64,000 nt of DNA from Betaproteobacteria bacterium (GTDB taxonomy: Bacteria; Pseudomonadota; Gammaproteobacteria; Burkholderiales; Casimicrobiaceae): assembly GCA_013298695.1 (NCBI GenBank), contig JAAFIS010000006.1:124001-188000 (forward strand), given 5' to 3'. The notes below the pieces were generated by a model. That model had not been told where the DNA came from and did no database searches. It was given only the letters and a program-made list of their open reading frames with translations. Position numbers and translations under genes: made by a program. Every line of letters starts with the position of its first letter. The first letter of the stretch is position 1. Shown in pieces: positions 44,900 to 54,132 of this stretch.

Positions 44900-45124
44900 A
44901 TGGACTATCGCAAATTCATCACTTACGAGCCCGGAAAACGTGGGGGCAAGCCCTGCATTCGTGGGCTGCGCATTACGGTGTACGACGTCCTAGATTACCT
45001 CGCCTCCGGCATGACGCCCGAGCAAATCGTTGCTGATTTTGATTACCTCACGCTGGACGACATTCGCGCGTGCCTCGCCTACGCTGCGGATCGCGAACGC
45101 CAGCAAATCGTACTCGCCGCGTGA
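44900..45124 (+). CDS. DUF433 protein (putative antitoxin)
   Basis: 74 residues. GGKPCIRGLRITVYDVLDYL and GMTPEQIVADFDYLTLDDIR are the hallmark DUF433 strings, a winged-helix-like fold. The stop overlaps the start of the DUF5615 gene (GTGA), the standard arrangement of this toxin-antitoxin pair. Lies inside the stretch bounded by the serine hydrolase gene and its decayed copy. Confidence 0.9.
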   Translation: MDYRKFITYEPGKRGGKPCIRGLRITVYDVLDYLASGMTPEQIVADFDYLTLDDIRACLAYAADRERQQIVLAA

Positions 45125-45453
45125 AACTACTTTTCGACGAAAACCTTTCGCCGAAACTTGTCGCTCGGCTCGCTTCCGAGTTTCCCGATTCCCTACATGT
45201 TTCGCGCGCTGAGCTCGATCAAGCCGACGATGCAACGGTTTGGAAATACGCTGAGCGCGAATCGTTCACCATTGTCACCAAGGACGCCGACTTTCAAGAA
45301 ATTAGTTTGCGGCTTGGCGCGCCGCCAAAAGTGATCTGGCTTCGGCGTGGGAATTGCAGCGTTGACGATACCGTGGCGATGTTGCGCGACAACGTAGATG
45401 CAGCCCGCGCATTCTTTGGTGACGCAAGAAGCTCGGTGCTGGTGATTACGTAG
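45121..45453 (+). CDS. DUF5615 PIN-like protein (putative toxin)
   Basis: 110 residues from a GTG at 45121. It opens with MKLLFDENLSPKLVARL (the DEN metal motif) and has TIVTKDADFQEISLRLGAPP with a second acidic pair, as in Mut7-C/PIN-like RNases. Translationally coupled with the DUF433 antitoxin. The acidic residues I can see are in place, so an active RNase is likely. Confidence 0.9.
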   Translation: MKLLFDENLSPKLVARLASEFPDSLHVSRAELDQADDATVWKYAERESFTIVTKDADFQEISLRLGAPPKVIWLRRGNCSVDDTVAMLRDNVDAARAFFGDARSSVLVIT

Positions 45454-45483
45454 CTCGGTGCATGCGCGACGCACAAACCTGTT

Positions 45484-45506
45484 GTCCCCGCCTTCGCGGG
45501 GGTGAC
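45484..45506. repeat. palindrome GTCCCCGCCTTCGCGGGGGT
   Basis: Member of the GCGAAGGCGGG family also seen around the GIY-YIG gene. It follows the DUF5615 gene by 30 bases and could end its transcript. Confidence 0.75.
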
Positions 45507-45632
45507 AGGCAATTGAGTACGTCTCTTAAAGGGCGCCGCAGTACCGCCACACGCATGAATTGCGCCGTAACCCAGCAAACTAGGTCGCGAGACCGAATCT
45601 CTAACCTCAATTCTTCGCTAGAGCTATTAGTG

Positions 45633-46496
45633 TCATTTTGTCGGCGCACAAAACACAATTGCTTCACCTGTCCAAACACCCGAACGCACCCATTCTGCGT
45701 ACGCAGTAACGTGAGGTGTATATCGGTGAGTTGGGGCGAGCGGTATGCCACTTCGAAATGCTCGATAAATAGGCTGAGTTGAAAAAGGGCACGTACCGTA
45801 CTCTGGCGCCACGGCTCGAAACGCAATTCCCTCATTTGACCAGCCTGGGAGCGTCGCGAGTAACGCTATTTCTTGCTCATTCATCGTATAGAAGTAGGCT
45901 CGAATAAATTGACTTGCGTACTTCAAGCGAACTACTGGTTTAGCGATCGAAGGAGCGTTACCTACAGATGGCCACGCCAGAAAAGTAGAGTCAGCCTCTG
46001 GTGGCGATCCGCCTCCCAACAAAGCCTCCGCGCTTGCGCGGTCAGTCGCAAGCACAAACGTTAAGGAACCATTTTCCGAGTAAGTTTTGATCGGGATCCG
46101 ATTCTGCGCGGCGTTTACGACCAAACGTCGCGAGTCAACGATCGTACCGAATGCGTCACGCAAGTTAAGCGTGTAGTCTCCTGCAGAGAAACCTGGCAAG
46201 GTAAGGTTCGATAGTTCAGGTGGGGGAGGCGTGGGGAAAGCTAGTGCGCCGAGTCCATAACTGACGCTAACGTTGATTTCCTGGCGTCCCGTAACCGAGT
46301 TAGTTTCTACCCATACGCGTTCGAGCAAAGGCGAGTAACTCAGAATCGACAACCTTGAAGCGTCATACTCAACAACAACAACCGTCGGCGGAACATCTGG
46401 AGAAAACCTAAGTGCGTCCGTAGCATAGGCGCGAGCGCCAAGAGCGCAAGCAGCCAGCAGCGCGGCGATCCAGACAAATGTTTTTTGGCAAACCAT
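45633..46496 (-). CDS. secreted protein of unknown function
   Basis: 287 residues from the ATG at 46496 (MVCQKTFVWIAALLAACALG, a signal peptide ending near ARAYA). The mature protein is rich in beta strands and Pro, with a segment like a carboxypeptidase-regulatory or Ig fold (LPGFSAGDYTLNLRDAFGTI). Three Cys (one after signal cleavage would leave two). No family recognised. Lies in the islet between the DUF433/DUF5615 pair and the decayed serine hydrolase copy; codon use is a little less GC-rich than in the neighbours. Confidence 0.6.
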   Translation of the reverse strand: MVCQKTFVWIAALLAACALGARAYATDALRFSPDVPPTVVVVEYDASRLSILSYSPLLERVWVETNSVTGRQEINVSVSYGLGALAFPTPPPPELSNLTLPGFSAGDYTLNLRDAFGTIVDSRRLVVNAAQNRIPIKTYSENGSLTFVLATDRASAEALLGGGSPPEADSTFLAWPSVGNAPSIAKPVVRLKYASQFIRAYFYTMNEQEIALLATLPGWSNEGIAFRAVAPEYGTCPFSTQPIYRAFRSGIPLAPTHRYTPHVTAYAEWVRSGVWTGEAIVFCAPTK

Positions 46497-46529
46497 ACGT
46501 ACGTTCCTATTTGCATCTATTAGAGAGAC

Positions 46530-46911
46530 GCGACGAAAAGGTCGCGCAATATCAACCCACGGTGTCCGCCAACCGAACCACGCGCGCCGCGACCGGTTCA
46601 TCAACATCAGGCAACAGGCCTCGCGCCTGCGCAACGCCCGCAAGCAACGCGAGATACGTTTTCGCCACGCTAAAGGTTAAATCCGCACGATCCGGCTCGC
46701 CCCACGCGGCAGCCTCCACGCCGCGCTGCAAGATCACACCCGACACCCCGCCGCGCGCGTGCACCGGCCCGCGCAACACATTCCACGGTGCTGGATCGTT
46801 GTGATGCACGCCAAACGGCTGCTGCCCGGACGCAGGCAAAGCATACGGATCGCGTGGCCAGGGCACTTCGTGTGCGAGAGAGAAATCGATGGCGGATTGG
46901 AAGCGGGTCAT
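46530..46911 (-). pseudogene. decayed 5' copy of the serine hydrolase gene
   Basis: From 46594 to 46911 it matches 44452-44770 at about 94% by eye, including the SVAKTYLALLAG site, and keeps the original ATG plus about 30 bases upstream. A block of about 90 bases present in the intact gene (near 44358-44446) is missing; a more diverged remnant continues to about 46530. The frame is broken after about 115 codons and the rest of the gene is absent. Confidence 0.85.
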
Positions 46912-47044
46912 GGAGAGATTGTCGTTGTTCGCTGACTCAACATGACGAAGTCAAATTTAATCGCGTCGCGATAAGAACCTCTGTAGGCCAAGTTGAAAGC
47001 CCAGCAAGCGATTTGGCCCTGCTGAGTTTCGTGCGTTTACCGCG

Positions 47045-47899
47045 CTAACTAGCGGGCGCCTGGGGCTTAGCGAGTCTTCGGAGCTGCTCCTCGACAGGAG
47101 CAATTTCAAGCTTTAACGCGAGCGGCAGGAGAAGTGTTTCGAGTCGCTCCATCAATTTTTCTCGGTCGGATCCGAGAAATAACTCTGCGGATCGCAAGTA
47201 ACGTCTACCCATCTCGCCGACTGCGTACGCAGAGAATCGCAAGTATTGATCTACCTGCTCTCGTGAAACGCGTCCAAACGGGGTCAAAACATCGGTTTCG
47301 ACGTGCGAGCCGTGTTTCGCGAGAATCGCACCGGGACGATTGTGCGCGTCTAGGCACAGCCACTTGTAAATGACCGCGCCGAGGCTGCCAATATTGCCTC
47401 CGCTTTCAGGCTCCTTCGCTTCGTTCGAAAAGTCGGGAGGCAGTCCGAGCAAATCTTTCAGTTCTACACACTCTCGCATGCGCGCAGTTGTCGAGAAAAG
47501 GCGGCGCTGCTTTTGAGCCGTGTCGATAGCCACTAATTGCTTCATTTCTTGGTTCAAACCGGCAAACAACGCTCGTTCTTTCTGCTCGATACAGTAAACA
47601 AATCGCGTTGCAAGCTGAAATAACTCGCGGGTAAGCATCGCAACACCTTCCGTGCTGTCAGCTCTAACTAGTAGATGGATTGAGCGGCAAGTGGCGACCG
47701 CGGTAGCGCCAAGGGATGCAAAATAGTTTTGCCAATGCGGGCGATCTAGTACAAGCTCCCATTGATCTAATTCACCAAGAAAGTTGGCTAGCTTTTCGAA
47801 TGGTTCCATCAAGCTGGCCGTCAAAGTTGATGGCGCGGACATCGCGAAGCTCGGAGGAATCACCATCCTGACTGCCTTGCCAGTCGCTCTCGCCCCCAT
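47045..47899 (-). CDS. DUF5677-like protein next to MoxR
   Basis: 284 residues or fewer: the first ATG (47899) is 2 bases past the MoxR stop, and later in-frame Met codons could be used. Mostly helical; the VAMLTRELFQLATRFVYCIE helix resembles the central helix of DUF5677 proteins such as the one at 7915-8640, but the match is weak. The C-terminal half is rich in Arg/Leu/Glu. Probably cotranscribed with MoxR. Function unknown. Confidence 0.5.
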   Translation of the reverse strand: MGARATGKAVRMVIPPSFAMSAPSTLTASLMEPFEKLANFLGELDQWELVLDRPHWQNYFASLGATAVATCRSIHLLVRADSTEGVAMLTRELFQLATRFVYCIEQKERALFAGLNQEMKQLVAIDTAQKQRRLFSTTARMRECVELKDLLGLPPDFSNEAKEPESGGNIGSLGAVIYKWLCLDAHNRPGAILAKHGSHVETDVLTPFGRVSREQVDQYLRFSAYAVGEMGRRYLRSAELFLGSDREKLMERLETLLLPLALKLEIAPVEEQLRRLAKPQAPAS

Positions 47900-47901
47900 A
47901 A

Positions 47902-48747
47902 CTACCCGCGCCGCGCCATAAACAAAAGCTTCTGAAACAGCTCTGTGTCCTGTTCATTTTTAAGCACTGCACCATACAACGGCGCAAGCACTTTCCGCTG
48001 ATCCTTCTCTCGCAACACCGCAGGATCAACATCCTCTGCGAGCAACAACTTAATCCAGTCAATCAACTCACTCGTTGAGGGCTTTTTCTTCAGCCCCGGC
48101 ATTTCGCGTAAATCAAAAAACGCTTCGAGTGCGGCACTCACGAGTTCTTGTTTGATGCCCGGATAGTGCACATCAACGATTTGTTGCATCGTTTCTTTGC
48201 TGGGGAATTTGATGTAGTGGAAAAAACAGCGACGCAGGAAGGCGTCGGGCAAATCTTTTTCGTTGTTGCTGGTGATGATGAACAGCGGGCGATGTTTTGC
48301 GGTAACGGTTTCATGTGTTTCGTACACATCGAAACTCATACGATCTAGCTCACGAAGCAGATCATTCGGAAACTCAATATCGGCTTTATCGATTTCATCG
48401 ATCAACACGACCGTCGGCACATCGCTGGAAAACGCCTCCCACAACACGCCGTGCTTGATGTAGTTTTTAATCTCGCGCACTTTTTCTTCGCCAAGTTGCG
48501 AATCGCGCAAGCGGCTCACGGCGTCGTACTCATACAAACCTTGCTGCGCTTTGGTGGTGCTCTTAATGTGCCACTGCAACAGCGGCCATTTGAGCGCTCG
48601 CGCTACCTCTTCCGCGAGCAGCGTTTTGCCCGTGCCTGGTTCGCCTTTGATGAGAAGCGGGCGTTTAAGCGTAATCGCCGCGTTCACTGCAAGTAGCAAA
48701 TCGGGGGTGGCGATGTAGGAATCGGTGCCTTGGAATTTATTTGTCAT
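47902..48747 (-). CDS. MoxR-family AAA+ ATPase
   Basis: 281 residues. Walker A is GEPGTGKTLLAEEVARAL, Walker B is TVVLIDEIDKADIEFPN, sensor I is LFIITSNNEKDLPDAFLRR, and the AAA lid with KKKPSTSELIDWIKLLLAED follows. MoxR ATPases normally act with a VWA (CoxE-like) protein encoded next door, to insert metals or remodel partners. Here the gene just downstream is not a VWA protein but a DUF5677-like one. A small ORF overlaps its start. Confidence 0.9.
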   Translation of the reverse strand: MTNKFQGTDSYIATPDLLLAVNAAITLKRPLLIKGEPGTGKTLLAEEVARALKWPLLQWHIKSTTKAQQGLYEYDAVSRLRDSQLGEEKVREIKNYIKHGVLWEAFSSDVPTVVLIDEIDKADIEFPNDLLRELDRMSFDVYETHETVTAKHRPLFIITSNNEKDLPDAFLRRCFFHYIKFPSKETMQQIVDVHYPGIKQELVSAALEAFFDLREMPGLKKKPSTSELIDWIKLLLAEDVDPAVLREKDQRKVLAPLYGAVLKNEQDTELFQKLLFMARRG

Positions 48748-48907
48748 TTGTCAGATTCAGGTCGTGGTCAGTGTTGTTTTGGCGCAATTTCCACGCTCGT
48801 ACACGATCACCGAAAGTGCCGTGTACTTCCACCCAACGGCGATGCGCTTCTAGCGCGGTCGCGTTGACTACTTGCCAAGTTAAATTGGGGGATTCCGGGG
48901 ATTCCAT
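48737..48907 (-). CDS. small hypothetical protein
   Basis: 56 residues, start ATG 48907, stop inside the first codons of MoxR (overlap 11 bases), so possible translational coupling. Composition is ordinary (LTWQVVNATALEAHRRWVEV) and the codon use is that of a real gene, but I know no family. It may be a spurious ORF in the divergent space with pdxH, 39 bases away. Confidence 0.35.
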   Translation of the reverse strand: MESPESPNLTWQVVNATALEAHRRWVEVHGTFGDRVRAWKLRQNNTDHDLNLTNDK

Positions 48908-48946
48908 GTTTTTATGAGCTCGCGGTGACGAGTATATTCTCGCCCT

Positions 48947-49582
48947 ATGAACTCCATCGCCGACCTCCGCAAAGACTACAAACTCGCCGCATTGGGCAAA
49001 CGCGATCTCGCCGCCGATCCGTTTACGCAATTCCAGAAATGGCTCGACGACGCGATCAAAGCCGAAGTGCCGGAGCCGACCGCGATGAATCTCGCGACCG
49101 TGGGCGCGAACGCCCGACCTTCCTCACGTATCGTGCTGCTCAAAGGTGTCGACGAAAAAGGCTTCGTGTTTTTCACGAACTACGAAAGTCGTAAAGGTCG
49201 CGAGCTTGCTGAATCGCAGTGGGCGGCGCTCACGTTTCATTGGGTGGAGTTAGAGCGACAAGTGCGTATCGAAGGCCACGTCGAGAAGGTTGACGCGAAA
49301 GTGTCTGACGACTATTTCAATTCGCGCCCAGTGAAATCGCGCATCGGCGCAATTGCTTCCGCGCAAAGCGAAAAGGTAGACAGTCGCGAGGCGCTAGAAA
49401 AATCGTTCGCCGATATCGAAGCGAAGTACGGCGATAACCCGCCGCGCCCAGCGCATTGGGGTGGCTACGTGATCGTGCCCGAGATGGTCGAATTTTGGCA
49501 AGGCCGTCGCTCGCGCTTACACGATCGACTCGTATTTCAACGCCAATTTGGCGGTTGGCATATTGAGCGGTTGGCGCCCTAG
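48947..49582 (+). CDS. pdxH: pyridoxamine 5'-phosphate oxidase
   Basis: 211 residues, the usual length. The FMN-binding split-barrel motifs are all there: [51 protein letters not shown], and the closing [15 protein letters not shown]. It oxidises pyridoxine and pyridoxamine phosphates to pyridoxal phosphate. Single gene; convergent with the Bug gene with about 50 bases between. Confidence 0.97.
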   Translation: MNSIADLRKDYKLAALGKRDLAADPFTQFQKWLDDAIKAEVPEPTAMNLATVGANARPSSRIVLLKGVDEKGFVFFTNYESRKGRELAESQWAALTFHWVELERQVRIEGHVEKVDAKVSDDYFNSRPVKSRIGAIASAQSEKVDSREALEKSFADIEAKYGDNPPRPAHWGGYVIVPEMVEFWQGRRSRLHDRLVFQRQFGGWHIERLAP

Positions 49583-49633
49583 CGAATTCGCACAGGCGAG
49601 TGCGCCTATTCGCAGGCGCGCTGGCACGAACAG

Positions 49634-50602
49634 CTAGTCGAGCTTCACGCCCGCTTGCTTCACGAGCTTCGCGTACTTCTCCATTTCGCTGACGAAAAAT
49701 GACGCGGTGATTTCCGGCGCCTGCACGTTAATCGTGTTGCCTTGTTTAGCCATTGCTTCTTTCACATCGGGCGAATTAAAAGCGGCAACAAACGCTGCTT
49801 GGATTCGCTTCGTTTCTGGTGCTGACATTCCTTTCGGACCGATCACCGCGAACCAGCCATCAGCGATGTAGTTTGGGAATCCTTGCTCTGCAAACGTCGG
49901 AATTTCCGGCGCAGCAGGATTGCGCTCTTTTGATGCCACACCGATTGCTTTCAGTGCGCCGCTTTTCAAATGCGGTTGCACCGCTTGCAGCGCGAGCACG
50001 CCGAATTCAACTTGACCACCGAGTAAATCAGTCATCATTGGGCCAGCACCTTTGTACGGGACGTGTTTCGCTTTCACGTTGGCTTCCGACAAAAACATTT
50101 CTGCTGCGAGATGCAAAATCGTGCCGTTGCCAGAGGAGGCAAAGTTATACGCGTCCGGTTTCGCTTTGAGCAATGCAGCGAGCGATTTCGCATCGCTCAC
50201 GCCCGTTTTCGGATTGACGACCAAAATCATCGACGATTGACCGATCACCGCAATTGGCGTGATGTCTTTGATTGGATCAAACGGCAGCGATTTGTAAACG
50301 CTTGGATTGATCACGTGATTGTTTGAAACGACGCCTAATGTGAAGCCGTCAGGTGCGGCTTTGCTGATGGCTTGCGTGCCGACGATGCCGCCCGCGCCCG
50401 GCTGATTTTCTACAACAACCGCAGTGCCGAGCGATGTTTCCAACGCTTTGCTCGCAGAGCGCACGATCACATCCACGCCCGAACCCGCGCCAACAGGTAA
50501 TATGAGTTTCGTGATTTTTTGTTGCGCAAACAGGTTTGACGCTAAGCTAGCTGTGACAAGGATCGCCCCAATACATTGGGCGATACGGCTAATTTTGTTC
50601 AT
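49634..50602 (-). CDS. Bug-family (TctC-type) periplasmic solute-binding protein
   Basis: 322 residues. A signal peptide ends near LFAQQK; its coding sequence holds a GGGCGAT palindrome (50562-50584). KLILPVGAGSGVDVIVRSAS and VENQPGAGGIVGTQAIS are the Bug hallmark. It should bind a carboxylate for a TctAB-type transporter, which is not in the window. Cotranscribed with the CoA transferase and HMG-CoA lyase-like genes, so the ligand may be a dicarboxylic acid such as itaconate or methylglutarate (inferred). Confidence 0.9.
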   Translation of the reverse strand: MNKISRIAQCIGAILVTASLASNLFAQQKITKLILPVGAGSGVDVIVRSASKALETSLGTAVVVENQPGAGGIVGTQAISKAAPDGFTLGVVSNNHVINPSVYKSLPFDPIKDITPIAVIGQSSMILVVNPKTGVSDAKSLAALLKAKPDAYNFASSGNGTILHLAAEMFLSEANVKAKHVPYKGAGPMMTDLLGGQVEFGVLALQAVQPHLKSGALKAIGVASKERNPAAPEIPTFAEQGFPNYIADGWFAVIGPKGMSAPETKRIQAAFVAAFNSPDVKEAMAKQGNTINVQAPEITASFFVSEMEKYAKLVKQAGVKLD

Positions 50603-50633
50603 TTTCGAATCCTCCTATTATTTAATTCATCGC

Positions 50634-51836
50634 CTAAGCAACGATGCGCTTTTCTATGAGTTGCTGAATAGCATTTTCGCAATAGCCAAGCCGCGTTAAA
50701 AGCGCGACCGTTCCGTCGCCCAACGGCGGCGGATCATGTCGAACGCCAAGCATCTCGCCATTCATCGTTAGCGGCAAAAGCGTTGTTTTTATGGTTGCGC
50801 CTGCGTTCGCGCCGTCAGGCAATTTAATGTCGGCCAGCGCGCCCGTTGCGAGCAGATGCGGATCGTCGAGCAATTCATGCGGCGCACGAATCGGCGCGTA
50901 AGGCAACCCGACGCGCTCGAAGAGTTCACTTAATTCTTTTGCGGATTGATTCGCGAGATGCTCGCGCAAGGTCGCGAGTAATTGCGGGCGATGTTCAACG
51001 CGTTTGTTGTTGTCTGCATATTCCGGCAGGTGTTGAAGATGTTGCAAATGAAGCGCTTCACAAAATGTTTTCCACTGCGCATCGGACACTGCACACAGAA
51101 AAATTTGTTCCCCGTCTTTTACGGTGAACACGTCATACACGCCCCACGCACTAATGCGGTTGGGCATCGGCTCCGCTACTTTTCCGGTGATCGCGTATTG
51201 CAGCATGTGTTGACCGACGAGAAAAATATTGTTCTCGAACAACGCCGACTGAATCTCTTGACCTTTGCCCGTGACGCCGCGCTGAATCAACGCGCCCAGA
51301 GCGCCAATCGCACCGAACATGCCGCCCATGATGTCGTTCACGCTCGTGCCTGCGCGCAACGGATCGCCCGGTCGACCTGTCATATAGGCAAGGCCGCCCA
51401 TCATTTGCACGACCTCATCCAGCGCAGTGCGATGCTCGTACGGTCCAGGCAGAAAACCTTTGCAGGTGACGTAAATCACGCGCTCGTTTTCTTTGGACAA
51501 GCTCGCGTAATCAAGTCCGTACTTTTTCATGGTGCCCGGTTTGAAATTCTCGGCAACCACATCCGCCGTGAGCGCGAGTTTTCGCGCGATCGCTGCGCCT
51601 TCGGGTTGATGCAAATTAATCCCGATCGAAGTTTTGTTGCGATTGAACATCGGAAAAAAACCTGCGCCGGAACCCAGCAAATGCCGCGTGCGATCACCGT
51701 CAACGGGTTCAACTTTGATCACCTCTGCGCCCATATCCGCGAGCACCATGCCACACGTTGGACCCATTACCATGTGCGTGAATTCAACGACGCGTAGGCC
51801 ATCGAGAGGAAGCGATTTTTTGGCGGGGCTCATCAT
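50634..51836 (-). CDS. CaiB/BaiF (family III) CoA transferase
   Basis: 400 residues from the ATG at 51836 (or the next codon, 51833). The opening LDGLRVVEFTHMVMGPTCG and MGAEVIKVEPVDGDRTR are conserved, and the catalytic Asp is in ALDEVVQMMGGLAYMTG. It moves CoA between acyl groups by a covalent Asp-CoA intermediate. It lies between the HMG-CoA lyase-like gene (5 bases upstream) and the Bug gene (31 bases downstream), suggesting activation of the acid whose CoA form is then split by the lyase. Confidence 0.9.
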   Translation of the reverse strand: MMSPAKKSLPLDGLRVVEFTHMVMGPTCGMVLADMGAEVIKVEPVDGDRTRHLLGSGAGFFPMFNRNKTSIGINLHQPEGAAIARKLALTADVVAENFKPGTMKKYGLDYASLSKENERVIYVTCKGFLPGPYEHRTALDEVVQMMGGLAYMTGRPGDPLRAGTSVNDIMGGMFGAIGALGALIQRGVTGKGQEIQSALFENNIFLVGQHMLQYAITGKVAEPMPNRISAWGVYDVFTVKDGEQIFLCAVSDAQWKTFCEALHLQHLQHLPEYADNNKRVEHRPQLLATLREHLANQSAKELSELFERVGLPYAPIRAPHELLDDPHLLATGALADIKLPDGANAGATIKTTLLPLTMNGEMLGVRHDPPPLGDGTVALLTRLGYCENAIQQLIEKRIVA

Positions 51837-51841
51837 CGGGT

Positions 51842-52762
51842 TTATGCAAAGACAGACGAGGATTTTGGAACACCCGCGCGCCAGATGCTTCCATTGAATT
51901 GTTCGCCAGAAAGCCACTCGGCCACTTTTTTTCTCAACGCAAGCAGTTGCGAAAGATCAATTCCCGTTTCAAAACCCATTCGATCCAGCAGGTACACCAC
52001 ATCTTCCGTAGACACATTGCCGCTCGCGCCCGGCGCATGCGGACAACCGCCAATGCCGCCGAGTGACGCATCGAAATATCGAATGCCGACATCCAATGCG
52101 GCAACGGTGTTGGCGAGCGCGAGCCCGCGCGTATCGTGAAAATGCCCAGTGCGACAGCGCGCGCCAACCGCGTCCTGTACCTTTGAAATCAGGCGCTTGA
52201 CCTGCGCGGGATCCGCATAGCCAACGGTATCCGCTAAACCAATTTCGTCAGCGCCTGCGGCAACGGCCGCTTTGGCGATACGAACCACTTCGCTCTCTGG
52301 CACATCGCCCTGAATCGTGCAGCCGAACGCTGTGCTGATGCCGATATCGATGGTGATTTTTGATCCTGCGGCGCTGCGTGCTGTGGCAATCGCTGCGACC
52401 GTTTCCAACATTTGATCGGGCGTTTTCTTCACGTTCGCGGCGCTGTGTTCGGCGCTTGCAGAGATCGGAAGCAAGAGCGCATTCGCACCTGATTCAATCG
52501 CGCGTTCCGCGCCTTTCAAATTCGGCACCAGCACTGTGGTTTGCAGATGTTCGTGGCGCTTCGCATGCACGACCACGTCCCACGTGTCGGCGAGTTGCGG
52601 CATCAAGTGCGCGGGCACAAACGAGCCTACTTCCATTTGGTGAACGCCTGCGGCATACGCCGCATCAATCCATTCGAATTTTCGCGCTGTCGGCAGAATC
52701 GATGGGATGCTTTGCAAGCCGTCTCGCAGGCCAACGTCGCGGAGGGTGACAAACGAATTCAC
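51842..52762 (-). CDS. HMG-CoA lyase-like protein
   Basis: 306 residues, HMGL-like TIM barrel. RDVGLRDGLQSIPSI starts the barrel with the metal Asp; ADTVGYADP lies in the middle; the catalytic Cys is C240 in GGIGGCPHAPGASGNVSTED. It cleaves a 3-hydroxy-acyl-CoA to acetyl-CoA or pyruvate plus a keto acid. With the CoA transferase it may act on 3-methylglutaconate/HMG or citramalyl-CoA-type compounds. First gene of the operon, divergent from the LysR regulator. Confidence 0.9.
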   Translation of the reverse strand: MNSFVTLRDVGLRDGLQSIPSILPTARKFEWIDAAYAAGVHQMEVGSFVPAHLMPQLADTWDVVVHAKRHEHLQTTVLVPNLKGAERAIESGANALLLPISASAEHSAANVKKTPDQMLETVAAIATARSAAGSKITIDIGISTAFGCTIQGDVPESEVVRIAKAAVAAGADEIGLADTVGYADPAQVKRLISKVQDAVGARCRTGHFHDTRGLALANTVAALDVGIRYFDASLGGIGGCPHAPGASGNVSTEDVVYLLDRMGFETGIDLSQLLALRKKVAEWLSGEQFNGSIWRAGVPKSSSVFA

Positions 52763-52870
52763 GAAATGTCGCAGTGCTTAATGAAAAATACTTCACTATT
52801 GTAAAGTTGCTTTTCAGTAACAAATTGACAGATAATCGTTTGTAAGTTTCCAAAACGGAACATTAGAAAC

Positions 52871-53812
52871 GTGCGCGATCTTGACTTAACGAGCCTTCGT
52901 TTATTCGTTGCCGTGTGCGAAGAAGGCAACATGGCGCGCGCGGCGGATCGACTCGCGCTGGTGCCATCGGCGGAGAGCAAACGGCTGGCACATTTGGCGT
53001 CACAACTGGGGGTTAACCTGCTCTCGCGTTTTCGCTGGGGCGTGCGCCCCACGGCAGCCGGGCAAACCTTGCTCGAACACGCGCGCGACATGCTTGCGGC
53101 ACAAGCGCGCATCGAGCGAGCGATGAGCGGCTATGCGGCGGGCGTATCCGGCGAAGTGAGATTGTTTGCTACTGCGTCGGTGCTCGCCGAATCCTTGGCC
53201 GACGATGTCGCAGAATTTCTCACCTCACCCGCGCATGCAAACATTCGGGTGTCCATCGACGAGCGCGTTTCGCCCGATGTGGTGCGCGGCGTTCGCGATG
53301 GCAACGCAGCGCTCGGCATTTGTTGGGACATTGCGGCGTTTGGGGATTTGGCGGCACACGCGTATCGATCAGATCGTCTCGTCGTTATCACGCATCCTTC
53401 GCATCCACTGGCGAAGAAATCTCGCGTGTCGTTCACGGATACGCTTGATCACGAACAAGTCAGCATGCCGCCAAACAGCACGGTGCAAATCGTATTGGCC
53501 CGTGCGGCAGCGGCCATTGATCGTCACGTGCAGCATAGAGTCGTTGTGTCAAACTTCGAAGCTGCGCTACGCGCCGTTCGCGCGAACCTAGCGCTGTCTG
53601 TAGTGCCGCAGCAAGTGGCTGAACCTTACTTATCAACGTGGGCGCTGCGAGTCATTACATTGGCGGAGCCATGGGCAGAACGTCGATTCGCGATTTGTCA
53701 CCGCACTGACGCGCTCACTCCCGCTGCGACCGTGTTGCGCGATCACTTAATCGAAAACGCTAGAAATGCGGCGTCTGTGGCAGATCGCTCTCGCAAAAAG
53801 AACGGTGCATGA
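52871..53812 (+). CDS. LysR-family regulator
   Basis: 313 residues, start [26 protein letters not shown] with [19 protein letters not shown]; the effector-binding domain follows from about residue 90. It lies divergent from the HMG-CoA lyase/CoA transferase/Bug operon across about 108 bases, the usual place of its regulator. The YkgJ gene overlaps its stop by 4 bases. Confidence 0.9.
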   Translation: MRDLDLTSLRLFVAVCEEGNMARAADRLALVPSAESKRLAHLASQLGVNLLSRFRWGVRPTAAGQTLLEHARDMLAAQARIERAMSGYAAGVSGEVRLFATASVLAESLADDVAEFLTSPAHANIRVSIDERVSPDVVRGVRDGNAALGICWDIAAFGDLAAHAYRSDRLVVITHPSHPLAKKSRVSFTDTLDHEQVSMPPNSTVQIVLARAAAAIDRHVQHRVVVSNFEAALRAVRANLALSVVPQQVAEPYLSTWALRVITLAEPWAERRFAICHRTDALTPAATVLRDHLIENARNAASVADRSRKKNGA

Positions 53813-54093
53813 GTGAGAGTGCAGGCTGCCGCCCCGGCTGCGGCGCGTGCTGCATCGCGCCTTCCATTTCGTCGCCGATTCCCGGAATGCCGAACGGCAA
53901 ACCTGCGGGGGTGCGTTGCGCTCAATTGAGTGAAGGCAATCAGTGTTTGATCTTTGGCGACCCGCAACGGCCTGCGGTTTGCTCGGGATTGAAAGCGTCA
54001 GCAGAGATGTGTGGTCTTGATGCGAATGTAGAGCGTACGCGCGTCCATGCAATCAAATTTCTGGATGCGCTTGAGCGCGCAACGCGTTCGTGA
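53809..54093 (+). CDS. YkgJ-family cysteine-cluster protein
   Basis: 94 residues. The metal-binding Cys cluster is CRPGCGACC near the start, with further Cys in [19 protein letters not shown] and AVCSGL. Family members bind Zn2+ or an iron-sulfur cluster and their job is unknown. The ATG overlaps the LysR stop (ATGA), so the two are cotranscribed, though a functional link is not obvious. Confidence 0.85.
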   Translation: MSESAGCRPGCGACCIAPSISSPIPGMPNGKPAGVRCAQLSEGNQCLIFGDPQRPAVCSGLKASAEMCGLDANVERTRVHAIKFLDALERATRS

Positions 54094-54132
54094 AGTGGGC
54101 AACTCAGCCACATTCTTCGCAGGCGACGTCAC

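Noticed and set aside
50982-51797. 271-codon open frame antisense to the CoA transferase gene
   Set aside because: The CoA transferase has all family motifs. The antisense text has no recognisable domain.
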